64,000 nucleotides of DNA from NCBI RefSeq assembly GCF_011947285.1, contig NZ_JAAOZT010000009.1:1-64000 (forward strand), given 5' to 3'. Positions 1-9,053 of this stretch are shown here, piece after piece. The notes below the pieces were generated by a model. That model did no database searches. It worked only from the letters and a program-made list of their open reading frames with translations, and had not been told where the DNA came from. The number at the start of each line of letters is the position of its first letter. Position 1 is the first letter of the stretch. Both the position numbers and the translations under genes were made by a program. Origin of the DNA: Glaciimonas immobilis. GTDB lineage: Bacteria; Pseudomonadota; Gammaproteobacteria; Burkholderiales; Burkholderiaceae_D.

Positions 1-144
<144 letters not shown>

Positions 145-163
<19 letters not shown>

Positions 164-243
164 CAGGCGGGAATTGTCGGAATACATGTTTGAGCGCCAG
201 CGAGTTGGTATTTCGACCCGACTGATGGCTAAAACGCTTGGGG
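145..243. repeat. Imperfect inverted repeat
   Basis: Plus-strand 217-243 and the reverse complement of 145-173 share CTGATGRCTAAAACRCTTGG-like sequence, so the two arms face each other across about 45 bp. The plus-strand translation through 224-330 (VAVAFFLVTFS..., SKKEV...) is of a kind I associate with spurious small ORFs from non-coding repeats in Burkholderiales. I read the stretch as repeat DNA, not a gene. Confidence 0.5.
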
Positions 244-328
244 ACCCGGAGGGCAGCGTCGTTGCGGTCGCCTTCTTTTTGGTTACTTTTTCTGCGGGGG
301 CGCCTAGCCGAAGCAAGAAAGAAGTAAC

Positions 329-445
329 TGGCCGCCGGGCCACTCCCGGCAAGCATCCACGGAGCACTAACCATTTTAGCTATCGATCAACCGAACCAAG
401 AAAAACTGGCTGTCGCGCCACCCCCAATCAGCATCCACGGAGCAC
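329..445. repeat. Two direct copies of a 39-bp intergenic repeat
   Basis: Bases 329-367 and 407-445 are the same length and both end in AGCATCCACGGAGCAC. Their first halves differ at several positions. Each copy is preceded by a related purine-rich stretch (CCGAAGCAAGAAAG and CCGAACCAAGAAAA), so the duplicated unit is nearer 60 bp with a period of 78 bp. No gene is supported between 164 and 577; this repeat and the inverted repeat are what I see there. Confidence 0.6.
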
Positions 446-577
446 AAATCTAATTCATACATTTAAATGTCAACCCGCCCTAATTTGCCCGTCGAATATG
501 CTGTGTCCGGCATCCCTAGCTGTGTGGGGGCCTTGAGCAGCGCGACTGTGGTTAGACTGCTGTGGTGGTGACGCCCG

Positions 578-1000
578 TTATTGCGCCCGCCTTTTTTGGT
601 GGGCCGCTACCGTGTCTTTCATCAAGTTGCCCATGTCGCGCATCATTTGGGCTTCGACGGTCAGGTGTCGGATAATTTCTCCTATCGCTGAAACAGTCCC
701 GCCATTCACCGTACATTCGGCATTACATCCGGCAATGGAGAGGACCTCGCCAATTGCTTCCAGTCCGCGAGAAATAACTTCTTGCGCGTTGTCTGCGTGC
801 TTGACGATGGCTTCTGCTTCCAGTGCCTGACGGTCGGTGATTGGTGCATAGGATGAAACGGCGTTATCGATACCTTTGAGCAAAAAACCAATCTCATACG
901 GTGCGCGGTCAATGCTGCGAAAATGGGGATTAGTTTTTGGTACAACCGGCGCTTGCTTTGGAGGGGCGGGCTTGGTCAAGCTGCACCGCCGCTTGATCAT
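578..1000 (-). CDS. Small hypothetical protein (140 aa)
   Basis: I do not recognise this protein with confidence. It begins MIKRRCSLTKPAPPKQAPVV, a basic, Pro-rich start, and then becomes helical with a central segment rich in Ala, Glu and Ile and an acidic/basic tail ending KDTVAAHQKRRAQ. There is no signal peptide or membrane segment. Its start overlaps the stop of the upstream small gene (997-1203) in an ATGA arrangement, so the two are probably translated together. The general look (a short N-terminal linker and a helical repeat) resembles small DUF3077/DUF6124-like proteins, but that is a guess. Confidence 0.6.
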   Translation of the reverse strand: MIKRRCSLTKPAPPKQAPVVPKTNPHFRSIDRAPYEIGFLLKGIDNAVSSYAPITDRQALEAEAIVKHADNAQEVISRGLEAIGEVLSIAGCNAECTVNGGTVSAIGEIIRHLTVEAQMMRDMGNLMKDTVAAHQKRRAQ

Positions 1001-1203
1001 GCTGCACCGCCGATCAATGCAGACCAGTCCATGAAAACATCCGTTGCAAGTTCATGGCAGTGCGCCAAGGCGTTGCGTTGACTAGCAGAGACAAGCATGT
1101 CGAACGCGGAAAGCGTGGCAGCCATCACGGTAGACTGGCGGGTCAGGCATTGAATAGTTTGTAGACGGTTTTGGGTGGGCGTAGTACTGGCGTAGCGGGT
1201 CAT
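997..1203 (-). CDS. Small hypothetical protein (68 aa)
   Basis: An ATG at 1203 is preceded by an AAGGA Shine-Dalgarno about 7 nt upstream, which decides the start against longer in-frame extensions to 1359. The product begins MTRYASTTPTQNRLQT and contains a short helical stretch with two Cys and a His. It has no recognisable domain. Its TGA overlaps the ATG of the next gene by ATGA, so this is the first gene of a two-gene operon of unknown function. Both genes sit in accessory DNA left of a terminator and a tRNA-like fragment. Confidence 0.55.
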   Translation of the reverse strand: MTRYASTTPTQNRLQTIQCLTRQSTVMAATLSAFDMLVSASQRNALAHCHELATDVFMDWSALIGGAA

Positions 1204-1360
1204 GGTGTAATCCTTTTTTGCGGTTGAACCGCTTCCCACTGTCAAATGGGGTGAGCGGCAAATAACAGGGTTGACAGACTGGCGCAAAAAAGAAAACCAG
1301 CAAGCCCGAAGGCTTCCCCGCCACCGCCGCCCATTGAGGACGCACGACGACAGACACACG

Positions 1361-1382
1361 AAAAAAACGGCATTGCGCCGTT
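1361..1382 (-). terminator. Rho-independent terminator-like hairpin
   Basis: AACGGC at 1366-1371 pairs with GCCGTT at 1377-1382 with a 5-nt loop. On the minus strand it is followed directly by seven T. Plus-strand T's also lie slightly downstream, so it may work weakly in both directions. Confidence 0.5.
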
Positions 1383-1567
1383 CGTGCGCTTTTTTGCTGG
1401 CAGGCTGTCAAACCCGTTCCCCTTTTTCTCAGGGACAATCAGACGATAGCGGACATTTTCTCCAAGCGCAAACTTTTTGGAAAAATGGGGAGTAATGGAC
1501 ATGGAAGCGAAACATCGAAGCCTAATTTCCCAGATGGGGTACCGGAGGTCTTTGCAAGCCCAGAACG

Positions 1568-1603
1568 AAAAAAAGCGCTACAAGCCGAAGCTTGTAGCGC
1601 TTT
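1568..1603 (-). terminator. Strong rho-independent terminator
   Basis: A perfect 13-bp inverted repeat (1572-1584 with 1591-1603, loop CCGAAG) is followed on the minus strand by seven T (1574-1568). It would end minus-strand transcription coming from liuE and the tRNA-like fragment. Confidence 0.75.
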
Positions 1604-1618
1604 AATTTCAACTGTTTT

Positions 1619-1680
1619 TATTGGAACGGTCGGGCTCGAACCGACGACAACAGGCGTTAAAAGCCCCTAAAATCTCCGAA
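1619..1680 (-). other. tRNA-like 3' half (possible attachment-site scar)
   Basis: On the minus strand, 1645-1629 forms a clean T-arm (GTCGG, loop TTCGAGC, CCGAC). It is preceded by a 7-nt CTTTTAA that looks like an anticodon loop and followed by CGTTCCA. I cannot find a matching D-arm or 5' acceptor strand upstream, where the DNA instead runs into the 3' end of liuE. It therefore looks like the 3' half of a tRNA gene, as left by integration or deletion at a tRNA. It lies between liuE and a strong terminator, at the border of the accessory region. Confidence 0.3.
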
Positions 1681-1715
1681 TATCATCGTCAGGTAACGGT
1701 GCCCACAACGGGTTG

Positions 1716-2627
1716 TTAAGCGCTCGCCAACTTGGCGGCAATCGCATTGCCAGCGCGACTGGCTGCTTTGCGTCCGAGATGCTGTGAAATAAACTGCCCT
1801 GCTTGTACCACTGCATTCAGATCAATGCCGGTCTCGATCCCTAGTCCTTGCATCATGTACAGCACATCTTCGGTCGCCACGTTACCGGTGGCACCTTTAG
1901 CGTAGGGGCAACCGCCCAAACCGGCAACCGACGCGTGATAAATCGAAATCCCGGCCTCCAGACTGGCGTAAATATTGGCCAGCGCCTGCCCATAAGTGTC
2001 GTGAAAGTGCCCCGACAAACGATCAGCCGGAAATTCTTGCACCAGACGTTGCATGACGGCTTTTACCTGATGTGGCGTGCCGACCCCAATCGTATCGGCA
2101 ATATCGATCTCATCGCAGCCAAGATCGCGCATGCGATGCAACACATCCACGACCGCATCAATGCCGACTTCGCCCTGATAAGGACAACCGAAAACGCAAC
2201 TGATGCTGCCACGCAAACGCTTACCGGCTTGCTTGGTCGCCAGCGCAACATCGCGGAAACGTTCGATCGACTCTGCAATGGAGCAATTGATGTTCTTTTG
2301 CGAAAAAGCCTCTGACGCCGAACCGAAAATCACTACCTCGTCAGCACCCGCGGCCAATGCTGCCTCCAGCCCTTTCATGTTGGGCGCTAACGCCGAGTAA
2401 ATCACACCCGGCTTGCGCGTAATACCGGCCATTACTTCGGTAGAGGTCGCCATTTGCGGCACCCATTTAGGCGACACAAATGAGGCGGCTTCAATGTTCA
2501 CAAATCCGGCTGCTGTCAGCTGATTGATCAATGTAATCTTGATCGCTGCGGGAATGGTTTCTTTTTCATTTTGCAAACCATCGCGTGGGCCGACTTCAAC
2601 AATTTTAACTTTGGTGGGGAATGTCAT
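1716..2627 (-). CDS. mvaB: Hydroxymethylglutaryl-CoA lyase (LiuE/MvaB)
   Basis: Cleaves HMG-CoA to acetyl-CoA and acetoacetate, the last specific step of leucine degradation. It is 303 aa, normal for the bacterial family. Visible signatures are VEVGPRDGLQNE near residue 10, the metal-binding HFHDTYGQA, and the catalytic-loop Cys in GLGGCPYAKGATGN followed by VATEDV. It is the last gene of the minus-strand liu block, 76 bp after the 2-hydroxyacid dehydrogenase, and is followed by a tRNA-like fragment and a strong terminator. Family assignment is secure; its role in the leucine pathway follows from the neighbours. Confidence 0.95.
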   Translation of the reverse strand: MTFPTKVKIVEVGPRDGLQNEKETIPAAIKITLINQLTAAGFVNIEAASFVSPKWVPQMATSTEVMAGITRKPGVIYSALAPNMKGLEAALAAGADEVVIFGSASEAFSQKNINCSIAESIERFRDVALATKQAGKRLRGSISCVFGCPYQGEVGIDAVVDVLHRMRDLGCDEIDIADTIGVGTPHQVKAVMQRLVQEFPADRLSGHFHDTYGQALANIYASLEAGISIYHASVAGLGGCPYAKGATGNVATEDVLYMMQGLGIETGIDLNAVVQAGQFISQHLGRKAASRAGNAIAAKLASA

Positions 2628-2703
2628 CGCAATATCCTTTTATTTTTTTGTTCCTACTTCAATCTGTATGGCTGACTTTGCTGTCAAAAGCGCACAGTCA
2701 GAT

Positions 2704-3645
2704 CTAATATCCTGCTGAATGATTAACGACTCCACTGACGGCTTCACCGCGTTGCAGCGCGCGGATTTTGTTGCTGATTTGCCGGATCGTTGCTGTGTGA
2801 TCCGACATCGCCGAAATATGCGGTGTCATGCTGATGCGCGGTTCCTGCCAAAACGGATGTCCCAACGGCAGCGGTTCTTCCGAAAATACATCCAGCGTTG
2901 CGCCCGCAATGTCGCCGCTTTTGATTAATGCCAGCAAATCATCCTCCACCAGATGACCTCCGCGGGCGACATTAATAATATACGCGCCGCTGTGACCTTT
3001 TTGCAATTTTTGCATATTTTCACGGTTCAGGATGCCGTGGGTATCCGGCGTTAGCGGCAGGATGCACACCAACACACGGGACGCCCTCAAAAAAGCATCC
3101 AGTCCGTCGTCGCCTGCATAGCAATGCATCCCGGGCAAATCTTTTTGGGTCCGACTCCAGCCGTTTAACGGAAATTCAAAATGCGCCAACGCGGCTGCAA
3201 TCCGGGCACCCAGAACGCCGAGGCCAAGAATACCGACGCTAAAATCCTGCTTTTGGTTGCGCGGCAACGGTCGCCACTCACGTTGGGTAGCCTGCTGCTG
3301 ATAAGCGTCAAAGCACCGAAAATAGCCGAGGATCGCGTGCGTTACATATTCTGCCATTTGGATTGCCATACCGCCATCGTCAACCCTGATTAACGGCACA
3401 CTTGGCGGCAGTGTATCGCCCAATTGCAGGATCGCATCGACCCCGGCACCGAGATTAAAAATGCCTTTCAACGCGTGCCGTCCCTCCAACATTGCTGCCG
3501 GTGGCCGCCACACGATTGCATAATCTGCGGGCGCATTATCGCCGTCTTGCCACTGGCGACAATCGGCCCCGGGTAACGCTGCCGCAAATTCATTTAGCCA
3601 ATCGTCCATGCCGCTCCCGGGCGACGCGTAGAACATTACTTTCAT
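2704..3645 (-). CDS. D-2-hydroxyacid dehydrogenase (GhrA-like glyoxylate/hydroxypyruvate reductase)
   Basis: NAD(P)H-dependent reductase of the D-isomer-specific 2-hydroxyacid dehydrogenase family, 313 aa. It has the Rossmann motif GILGLGVLGARI, the NVARGGHLVEDDLL segment holding the catalytic Arg-Glu region, and TPHISAMS with the catalytic His. I chose the ATG at 3645 (MKVMFYASPGSG), because the longer frame to 3765 runs into liuD. It lies between liuD and liuE on the same strand, but no leucine step needs it. Substrate is inferred from similarity to GhrA (glyoxylate or hydroxypyruvate). Confidence 0.85.
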   Translation of the reverse strand: MKVMFYASPGSGMDDWLNEFAAALPGADCRQWQDGDNAPADYAIVWRPPAAMLEGRHALKGIFNLGAGVDAILQLGDTLPPSVPLIRVDDGGMAIQMAEYVTHAILGYFRCFDAYQQQATQREWRPLPRNQKQDFSVGILGLGVLGARIAAALAHFEFPLNGWSRTQKDLPGMHCYAGDDGLDAFLRASRVLVCILPLTPDTHGILNRENMQKLQKGHSGAYIINVARGGHLVEDDLLALIKSGDIAGATLDVFSEEPLPLGHPFWQEPRISMTPHISAMSDHTATIRQISNKIRALQRGEAVSGVVNHSAGY

Positions 3646-3676
3646 TGCATCCTCATTGCGGTGCTTTTTATACTGA

Positions 3677-5722
3677 CTAACTGGCATCCACTTTAAATGC
3701 CAGCAACGGTGCTGCCTCCGCAACCTGATCGCCCACCGCGTAGAGCAACTCTTCCACCAGACCATCTGCTGGCGCGGCGATGGTGTGCTCCATTTTCATG
3801 GCTTCCATGATCAGCAAGGGCGCACCTTTTTTGACCTGATCGCCCTGTGCGACTAATACGGCAACGATCTTGCCGGGCATCGGCGCGGTTAAACGACCGC
3901 CTTCAGTTTCTGCTTCCCCGGCATGCGCCAAAGGATCGATGTAGCCGAGCGTATGTTGATGGCCGCCCGTGAAGATTTGGTATAACGCACCATCGGCGAC
4001 GACCGTGCCGCGTACTTCGCGCTCACCGAAACGGATGACATAGTCGTTACCATTTTGTTGCAGCAGAGACATTCTGGTGAAATGTTCGCCGTGCTGTAGT
4101 AACCAGCTTCCCGATTGGTACATAACGGCAATCTGCGTAGTCTTGCCATCGTCAACAAATGTCAGTTGACGCTGCAAGCTGCTGTTGAGGCGCCAGCCGT
4201 TGGTGTCGGTCCATGGGTTTATTTGGGTATCAGTCGCACGCCGCTCGGAGGCCAACAGTGCAGCAGTTGCTAGCGCCAGAACGGCTACATCGACCGGCTT
4301 CGCTACCGGGAATAACGTGTCATGGTGGCGCTCGATCAGGCCGGTGTCCAGATCTGCGGTTGAAAATGGCTGACTGGCAATCAGCCGCTGCAAGAAGGCG
4401 ATATTGCTGGACAGGCCAACAATTTGATACTGCGCCAACGCGTTTGCCATGCTTGCCAGCGCTTGCTGACGGTCCGGTGCCCAGACGATCAGTTTGGCGA
4501 TCATCGGATCGTAAAACGGCGAGATGGCATCACCCGCACGCACGCCAGAATCAATCCGTACAATCGCGTCCTGTGATGCGGCGCCGGTTTGCGTCACCTC
4601 AAACTCACGTGCGACGGGCGTGCGCAGGTGGCGCAATGTGCCAATCGACGGCAGAAAGCCTTTGTCCGGATTTTCTGCATAAATCCGCGCTTCAATGGCA
4701 TGACCGCGTAACGTCAGTTGTGCTTGTTTTAGCGGTAGCGGTTCACCCGAAGCGACCCGTAATTGCCACTCGACCAGATCGAGACCGGTGATCATTTCTG
4801 TGACCGGATGTTCTACTTGCAGACGTGTATTCATTTCCATGAAATAAAACGCCCCGCCGTCGCCCTTGCTGTCGACATTTTCATAGTCGGCAATAAATTC
4901 AACCGTACCGGCACCGACATAGCCGACCGCCTTGGCCGCGGCGACAGCCGCCTCGCCCATCGCCTTGCGGCGGGCTTCTGTCAAACCCGGCGCGGGCGCT
5001 TCTTCCAGTACTTTTTGATGGCGTCGTTGCACCGAGCAATCACGTTCAAACAGATACACACAATCGCCCTGGGTATCGGCAAATACCTGGATTTCGATAT
5101 GCCGTGGTCGGGTCAGATATTTCTCGACCAACACTTTATCATCGCCAAAACTGCTGATCGCTTCACGTTTGCAAGATGCCAGTGCGGCCTTGAAATCCGC
5201 GCTGTTTTCAACAATACGCATGCCCTTGCCGCCGCCGCCAGCGCTGGCTTTTAGCAATACCGGATAGGCCATTTTATCTGCCTGTTGCTGTAACAGATCG
5301 GCATCCTGATCGTCGCCGTGATAACCGGGGACCAGCGGTACATCGGCTTTTTCCATCAATGACTTGGCGGCAGATTTGGATCCCATGGCCTTGATCGCAC
5401 TGGCTGGCGGTCCGATAAACACTAACCCGGCGTCCGCGCACGCTTGAGCAAATTGGGCATTTTCGGACAAGAAGCCGTATCCGGGATGAATCGCCTGCGC
5501 GCCTGTCGCCAAAGCGACCGCAATGATTTTATCACCGCGCAAATAACTTTCTTTGGCGGCAGCGGGACCGATACAGACGGCCTCGTCGCAGACTGCTACA
5601 TGCTTGGCGCTGGCATCGGCGTCCGAATACACAGCAACCGTTTTAACCCCCATCCGACGTGCGGTGGCGGCGACCCGACAAGCGATTTCACCACGGTTAG
5701 CGATGAGAATTTTTGTAAACAT
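3677..5722 (-). CDS. liuD: Methylcrotonyl-CoA carboxylase biotin subunit (LiuD/MccA)
   Basis: Biotin-carrying subunit that carboxylates biotin with ATP and bicarbonate, for conversion of 3-methylcrotonyl-CoA to methylglutaconyl-CoA with LiuB. It is 681 aa: an N-terminal biotin carboxylase domain (FTKILIANRGEIACR; KASAGGGGKGMR ATP loop; EMNTRLQVEHPVTE) and a C-terminal biotinyl domain with MEAMKMEH, biotin Lys near residue 643. The ATG at 5722 has GGAG upstream; an in-frame extension to 5767 lacks support. It lies 97 bp after bioB, with a 9-bp-arm hairpin between. Propionyl- or geranyl-CoA carboxylase is the alternative, but the liu context argues for MCC. Confidence 0.9.
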   Translation of the reverse strand: MFTKILIANRGEIACRVAATARRMGVKTVAVYSDADASAKHVAVCDEAVCIGPAAAKESYLRGDKIIAVALATGAQAIHPGYGFLSENAQFAQACADAGLVFIGPPASAIKAMGSKSAAKSLMEKADVPLVPGYHGDDQDADLLQQQADKMAYPVLLKASAGGGGKGMRIVENSADFKAALASCKREAISSFGDDKVLVEKYLTRPRHIEIQVFADTQGDCVYLFERDCSVQRRHQKVLEEAPAPGLTEARRKAMGEAAVAAAKAVGYVGAGTVEFIADYENVDSKGDGGAFYFMEMNTRLQVEHPVTEMITGLDLVEWQLRVASGEPLPLKQAQLTLRGHAIEARIYAENPDKGFLPSIGTLRHLRTPVAREFEVTQTGAASQDAIVRIDSGVRAGDAISPFYDPMIAKLIVWAPDRQQALASMANALAQYQIVGLSSNIAFLQRLIASQPFSTADLDTGLIERHHDTLFPVAKPVDVAVLALATAALLASERRATDTQINPWTDTNGWRLNSSLQRQLTFVDDGKTTQIAVMYQSGSWLLQHGEHFTRMSLLQQNGNDYVIRFGEREVRGTVVADGALYQIFTGGHQHTLGYIDPLAHAGEAETEGGRLTAPMPGKIVAVLVAQGDQVKKGAPLLIMEAMKMEHTIAAPADGLVEELLYAVGDQVAEAAPLLAFKVDAS

Positions 5723-5768
5723 GTCTGCTCCATTGTTATTTTTGGTGCTGCTTAAAAACCCCTGCATA

Positions 5769-5794
5769 CGTCACTCGCGTCATAACGAGTGACG
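5769..5794 (-). other. Hairpin between bioB and liuD
   Basis: CGTCACTCG at 5769-5777 pairs perfectly with CGAGTGACG at 5786-5794 across an 8-nt loop. No T-run follows directly on the minus strand, although TTTTT occurs about 10 nt further on. It could attenuate transcription between the biotin operon and liuD. Confidence 0.4.
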
Positions 5795-5819
5795 CACATG
5801 GTCGGTGTTATTGCCCTGA

Positions 5820-6899
5820 TTAAGCCTCGCTCTGGGTCACTTCACAACGCGCATCGATGGCCGTCGAGCGCGTATGCATGCCCAATTTAGCCAGCAACGC
5901 ACGGTCTTCTTCGACTTCGGGATTGCCAGTGGTCAACAACTTATCGCCGTAAAAGATGGAGTTAGCACCGGCCAGAAAACATAATGACTGGATCGCCTCG
6001 CCCATTTGGCGGCGACCGGCGGACAAACGCACCCGTGCTGTTGGCATGGTGATACGCGCCACGGCGATGGTGCGGACAAACTCCAACAAATCCAGCGCTT
6101 CGATACCGTACAAAGGTGTACCTTCGACTTGCACCAGATTGTTGACCGGGACCGACTCCGGATATGGCGTCATGTTGGCAAGTTGTGCCACCAGACCCGC
6201 ACGTTGCAGGCGCGATTCGCCCATGCCGACGATACCGCCGCAACATACTTTGATGCCAACGCCGCGCACGCTGTCGATGGTGTCCAGACGGTTTTGATAA
6301 TCGCGGGTGGTGATGATGTCGCCGTATAGTTCAGGCGCGGTGTCGAGGTTGTGATTGTAGTAATCAAGACCGGCCTGCTTCAGACGTTCGGCCTGGCCTT
6401 CGCCCAGCATACCCAATGTGGCGCAGGTTTCGAGGCCCAAAGCTTTTACGCCGCGCACCATGTCTTCTACATGTTCCAGATCACGGTCTTTTGGCTCACG
6501 CCATGCAGCGCCCATACAAAAACGCGTTGCGCCATTGGCCTTGGCCTGACGTGCTGCGTCCAGCACTGTCTCCAGTGGCAAGATTTTTTGCGCGACGACG
6601 CCAGTATCGTAGCGCGCAGCTTGCGGGCAATAGCCGCAGTCTTCTGGACAACCACCGGTCTTGATCGATAACAATGTGGCGAGCTCGACTTCGGTCGGAT
6701 CAAAATTCTCACGATGTACCTGCTGAGCGCGGAACATCAAATCGTTAAACGGCAAATTGAATATGGCCAGCACGTCTTCAACACGCCATGCGGCATCGGC
6801 TGCTTGCGCCACTATTTTTTGGGCGGTACCGGATTGAAAATTAATCGGCTGCGTAGAGACGGACTGGCCGGTTTGAGATTGGTTCGGTTGCGAAGACAT
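5820..6899 (-). CDS. bioB: Biotin synthase BioB
   Basis: Radical SAM enzyme that inserts sulfur into dethiobiotin, the last step of biotin synthesis. It is 359 aa. The CxxxCxxC cluster is seen as [12 protein letters not shown] (Cys84, Cys88, Cys91), and the second-cluster region as NHNLDTAPE. The first 30 residues are a Ser/Gln-rich leader typical of some betaproteobacterial BioB. It is the last gene of the P450-bioF-bioA-bioD-bioB run, 2 bp after bioD. Confidence 0.97.
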   Translation of the reverse strand: MSSQPNQSQTGQSVSTQPINFQSGTAQKIVAQAADAAWRVEDVLAIFNLPFNDLMFRAQQVHRENFDPTEVELATLLSIKTGGCPEDCGYCPQAARYDTGVVAQKILPLETVLDAARQAKANGATRFCMGAAWREPKDRDLEHVEDMVRGVKALGLETCATLGMLGEGQAERLKQAGLDYYNHNLDTAPELYGDIITTRDYQNRLDTIDSVRGVGIKVCCGGIVGMGESRLQRAGLVAQLANMTPYPESVPVNNLVQVEGTPLYGIEALDLLEFVRTIAVARITMPTARVRLSAGRRQMGEAIQSLCFLAGANSIFYGDKLLTTGNPEVEEDRALLAKLGMHTRSTAIDARCEVTQSEA

Positions 6900-6901
6900 G
6901 A

Positions 6902-7663
6902 TCAGATTTCCTTTGATTGAAGCGAATTTGTTAAAAGGGGTGTCCCGGCAGGCCAGCCCGGCAAATGTGAAAATTGGAGATAACCGGCTGCAGCGGCGGC
7001 TAAATCCGCGGTGGGCAAGGACATACGCGGCACGCGACCTAGAAATGGTGCATCAATGCGGGCCAGCAACGCGTCAACCGTGGCTTCGCTATTGAGCATA
7101 GTGGGATCAACGGTATTGATGACCCAACCCGCGAGTTGCAGGCCACGCGCAGCAATCGCTTCGACCGTCAGCAGTGCATGACTGATGCAGCCAAGACGCA
7201 AACCGACTACCAGCACAACCGGCAGACCCAATTGTTGGGCCATATCGGCGGTATCGATGGTTTGGTTAAGCGGGACCCGAAAGCCGCCGACACCCTCAAC
7301 CACCACGGCATCGGCCAATGCCGCAATTTGTTGATAACAACTTAAGATATGCGGCAACGCAATCACGCGGTCTTCCAGCGCAGCGGCAATATGCGGCGCG
7401 GTCGGCTGCGCGAATAAATATGGTGTAGCCAAAGCAGGCGGCAACGCAATGCTGGCCTGTTCCGCCAACGCGTCGGCGTCCTCGTTGTGCCAGACACCGT
7501 CGCGCAGCTCGGCACCGGCGGCGACCGGCTTCATGCCTGCGGTGCGAACACCGGTTTTGGTCAGCGCATGCAACAGGCTGGAAGCCACCAGCGTTTTGCC
7601 GATTTCGGTATCGGTGCCGGCGACAAAGTATGCACAGCGCGGGGTATTGATCGAGGTTATCAT
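6902..7663 (-). CDS. bioD: Dethiobiotin synthetase BioD
   Basis: ATP-dependent carboxylase that closes the ureido ring of dethiobiotin from DAPA and CO2. It is 253 aa. The P-loop GTDTEIGKT lies at residues 16-24 (Ile where Val is usual), and [13 protein letters not shown] matches the family's second motif. Its start overlaps the stop of bioA and its stop is 2 bp from bioB, so translation is probably coupled. Confidence 0.95.
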   Translation of the reverse strand: MITSINTPRCAYFVAGTDTEIGKTLVASSLLHALTKTGVRTAGMKPVAAGAELRDGVWHNEDADALAEQASIALPPALATPYLFAQPTAPHIAAALEDRVIALPHILSCYQQIAALADAVVVEGVGGFRVPLNQTIDTADMAQQLGLPVVLVVGLRLGCISHALLTVEAIAARGLQLAGWVINTVDPTMLNSEATVDALLARIDAPFLGRVPRMSLPTADLAAAAAGYLQFSHLPGWPAGTPLLTNSLQSKEI

Positions 7664-9042
7664 CAGCTATCTCCACCGATCACGCTCTCAAATACGGCGG
7701 CGGTGCGGGCCACCAGCAAGTCGCATTCTTTATCGCTTAAGATATACGGCGGCATCAGATAGACGGTGTTACCGATTGGACGCAGCAATAACTCGCTTTC
7801 CAGCGCTTTGCTAAAGAACCGGCGCGAAAAGGTTGCAGCCGCGGCTGGATCGTCGATCTTGGCATCAAACGCCCAGATCATGCCGCGCTGACGGAAATGG
7901 CGCACGTTCGGATGGGCGGCCAGCGGTTGCAACGCTGCCGTCATCCGTTGCGCTTTTAATTTATTAGCGTTGAGCACATCATCTTGCTCAAAAATTTCCA
8001 GCGTCGCCAGCGCCGCACGACAGGCCAGCGGGTTGCCGGTATAGGAGTGCGAGTGCAAAAAGCCGCGCGTCACGTCTTTATCGTAAAACGCCTGATAAAT
8101 CGCATCGGTGGTCATCACCAGCGACAGCGGCAAATAGCCACCGCTGATGCCTTTGGACAGGCACACAAAATCGGGCCAGACGGATTGCTTTTCTGCCCCC
8201 TCCGTTCCTTTAGCGGTGGCTTGCTCAGATGCAAAAAATGTCCCGGTACGTCCACAGCCGACGGCGATCTCGTCAAATATCAAATGCACCTGATAACGAT
8301 CGCATATTGCACGAACTTCGGATAAATATACCGGATCGTGCATCGCCATACCGGTCGCGCATTGCACCAGCGGCTCAATGATCAAGGCCGCGATGTGGGT
8401 GCCACGTTGCTGTAACAATAGCTCAAGCGAGTGTGCGGCACGGCGCGCCACATCGGCGGCAGTTTCACCTTCACGCGCTGCACGCGCATCGGGTGACATG
8501 ACCACGTGCGCTTGTCGCAACATCGGCCCGTAAGCATCGCGGAACAGTGCCACGTCGGTCACCGCCAGCGCACCGATGGTCTCGCCGTGGTAACTCCCTT
8601 TCAGGCAGACAAATTCTTGCTTGGCGGTGTGTCCGGCATTACGCCACGCATGAAAACTCATCTTCAGTGCGATTTCAACTGCCGATGCGCCATCGGAAGC
8701 ATAAAAACAATGCCCCAAAACGTTACCAGTGCGTGCAGCCAATTGCTCGGATAAACGCACTACTGGCTCATGCGTGAAGCCTGCCAGCATCGCATGCTCA
8801 AGTTTATCCAGTTGGTCTTTCAACGCCGTGTTGATATGCGGATTGGCATGACCGAAAAGATTCACCCACCATGAACTGATGGCGTCCAGATAACGGTTTC
8901 CATCGGTGTCGTATAGCCACGCCCCTCGACCATGGCTGACCGGAATCAGCGGCACTGTCTCGTGGTGCTGCATTTGCGTACAGGGATGCCAGACGCTTTT
9001 AAGGCTGCGTTGGACCCATTCTGATTGTGTATTTTGTTTCAA
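7663..9042 (-). CDS. bioA: Adenosylmethionine-8-amino-7-oxononanoate aminotransferase BioA
   Basis: PLP enzyme that transfers the amino group of SAM to KAPA, giving DAPA. It is 459 aa, class III aminotransferase fold. Seen are WHPCTQMQHHE near the N-terminus (typical of BioA), SSWWVNLFGHANP, the DEIAVGCGRTG motif (DEIATGFGRTG in most members), and VCLSKGISGGYLPLS with the PLP Lys. It overlaps bioD by one base and starts 11 bp after the bioF stop. A stretch of about ten residues (ATAKGTEGAEKQS) before the Lys motif is longer than in many homologues. Confidence 0.95.
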   Translation of the reverse strand: MKQNTQSEWVQRSLKSVWHPCTQMQHHETVPLIPVSHGRGAWLYDTDGNRYLDAISSWWVNLFGHANPHINTALKDQLDKLEHAMLAGFTHEPVVRLSEQLAARTGNVLGHCFYASDGASAVEIALKMSFHAWRNAGHTAKQEFVCLKGSYHGETIGALAVTDVALFRDAYGPMLRQAHVVMSPDARAAREGETAADVARRAAHSLELLLQQRGTHIAALIIEPLVQCATGMAMHDPVYLSEVRAICDRYQVHLIFDEIAVGCGRTGTFFASEQATAKGTEGAEKQSVWPDFVCLSKGISGGYLPLSLVMTTDAIYQAFYDKDVTRGFLHSHSYTGNPLACRAALATLEIFEQDDVLNANKLKAQRMTAALQPLAAHPNVRHFRQRGMIWAFDAKIDDPAAAATFSRRFFSKALESELLLRPIGNTVYLMPPYILSDKECDLLVARTAAVFESVIGGDS

Positions 9043-9053
9043 CTATGCTTCCT

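Noticed and set aside
1242-1502. 86-aa minus-strand ORF
   Set aside because: It reads through a terminator hairpin and the sequence becomes low-complexity; no ribosome site.
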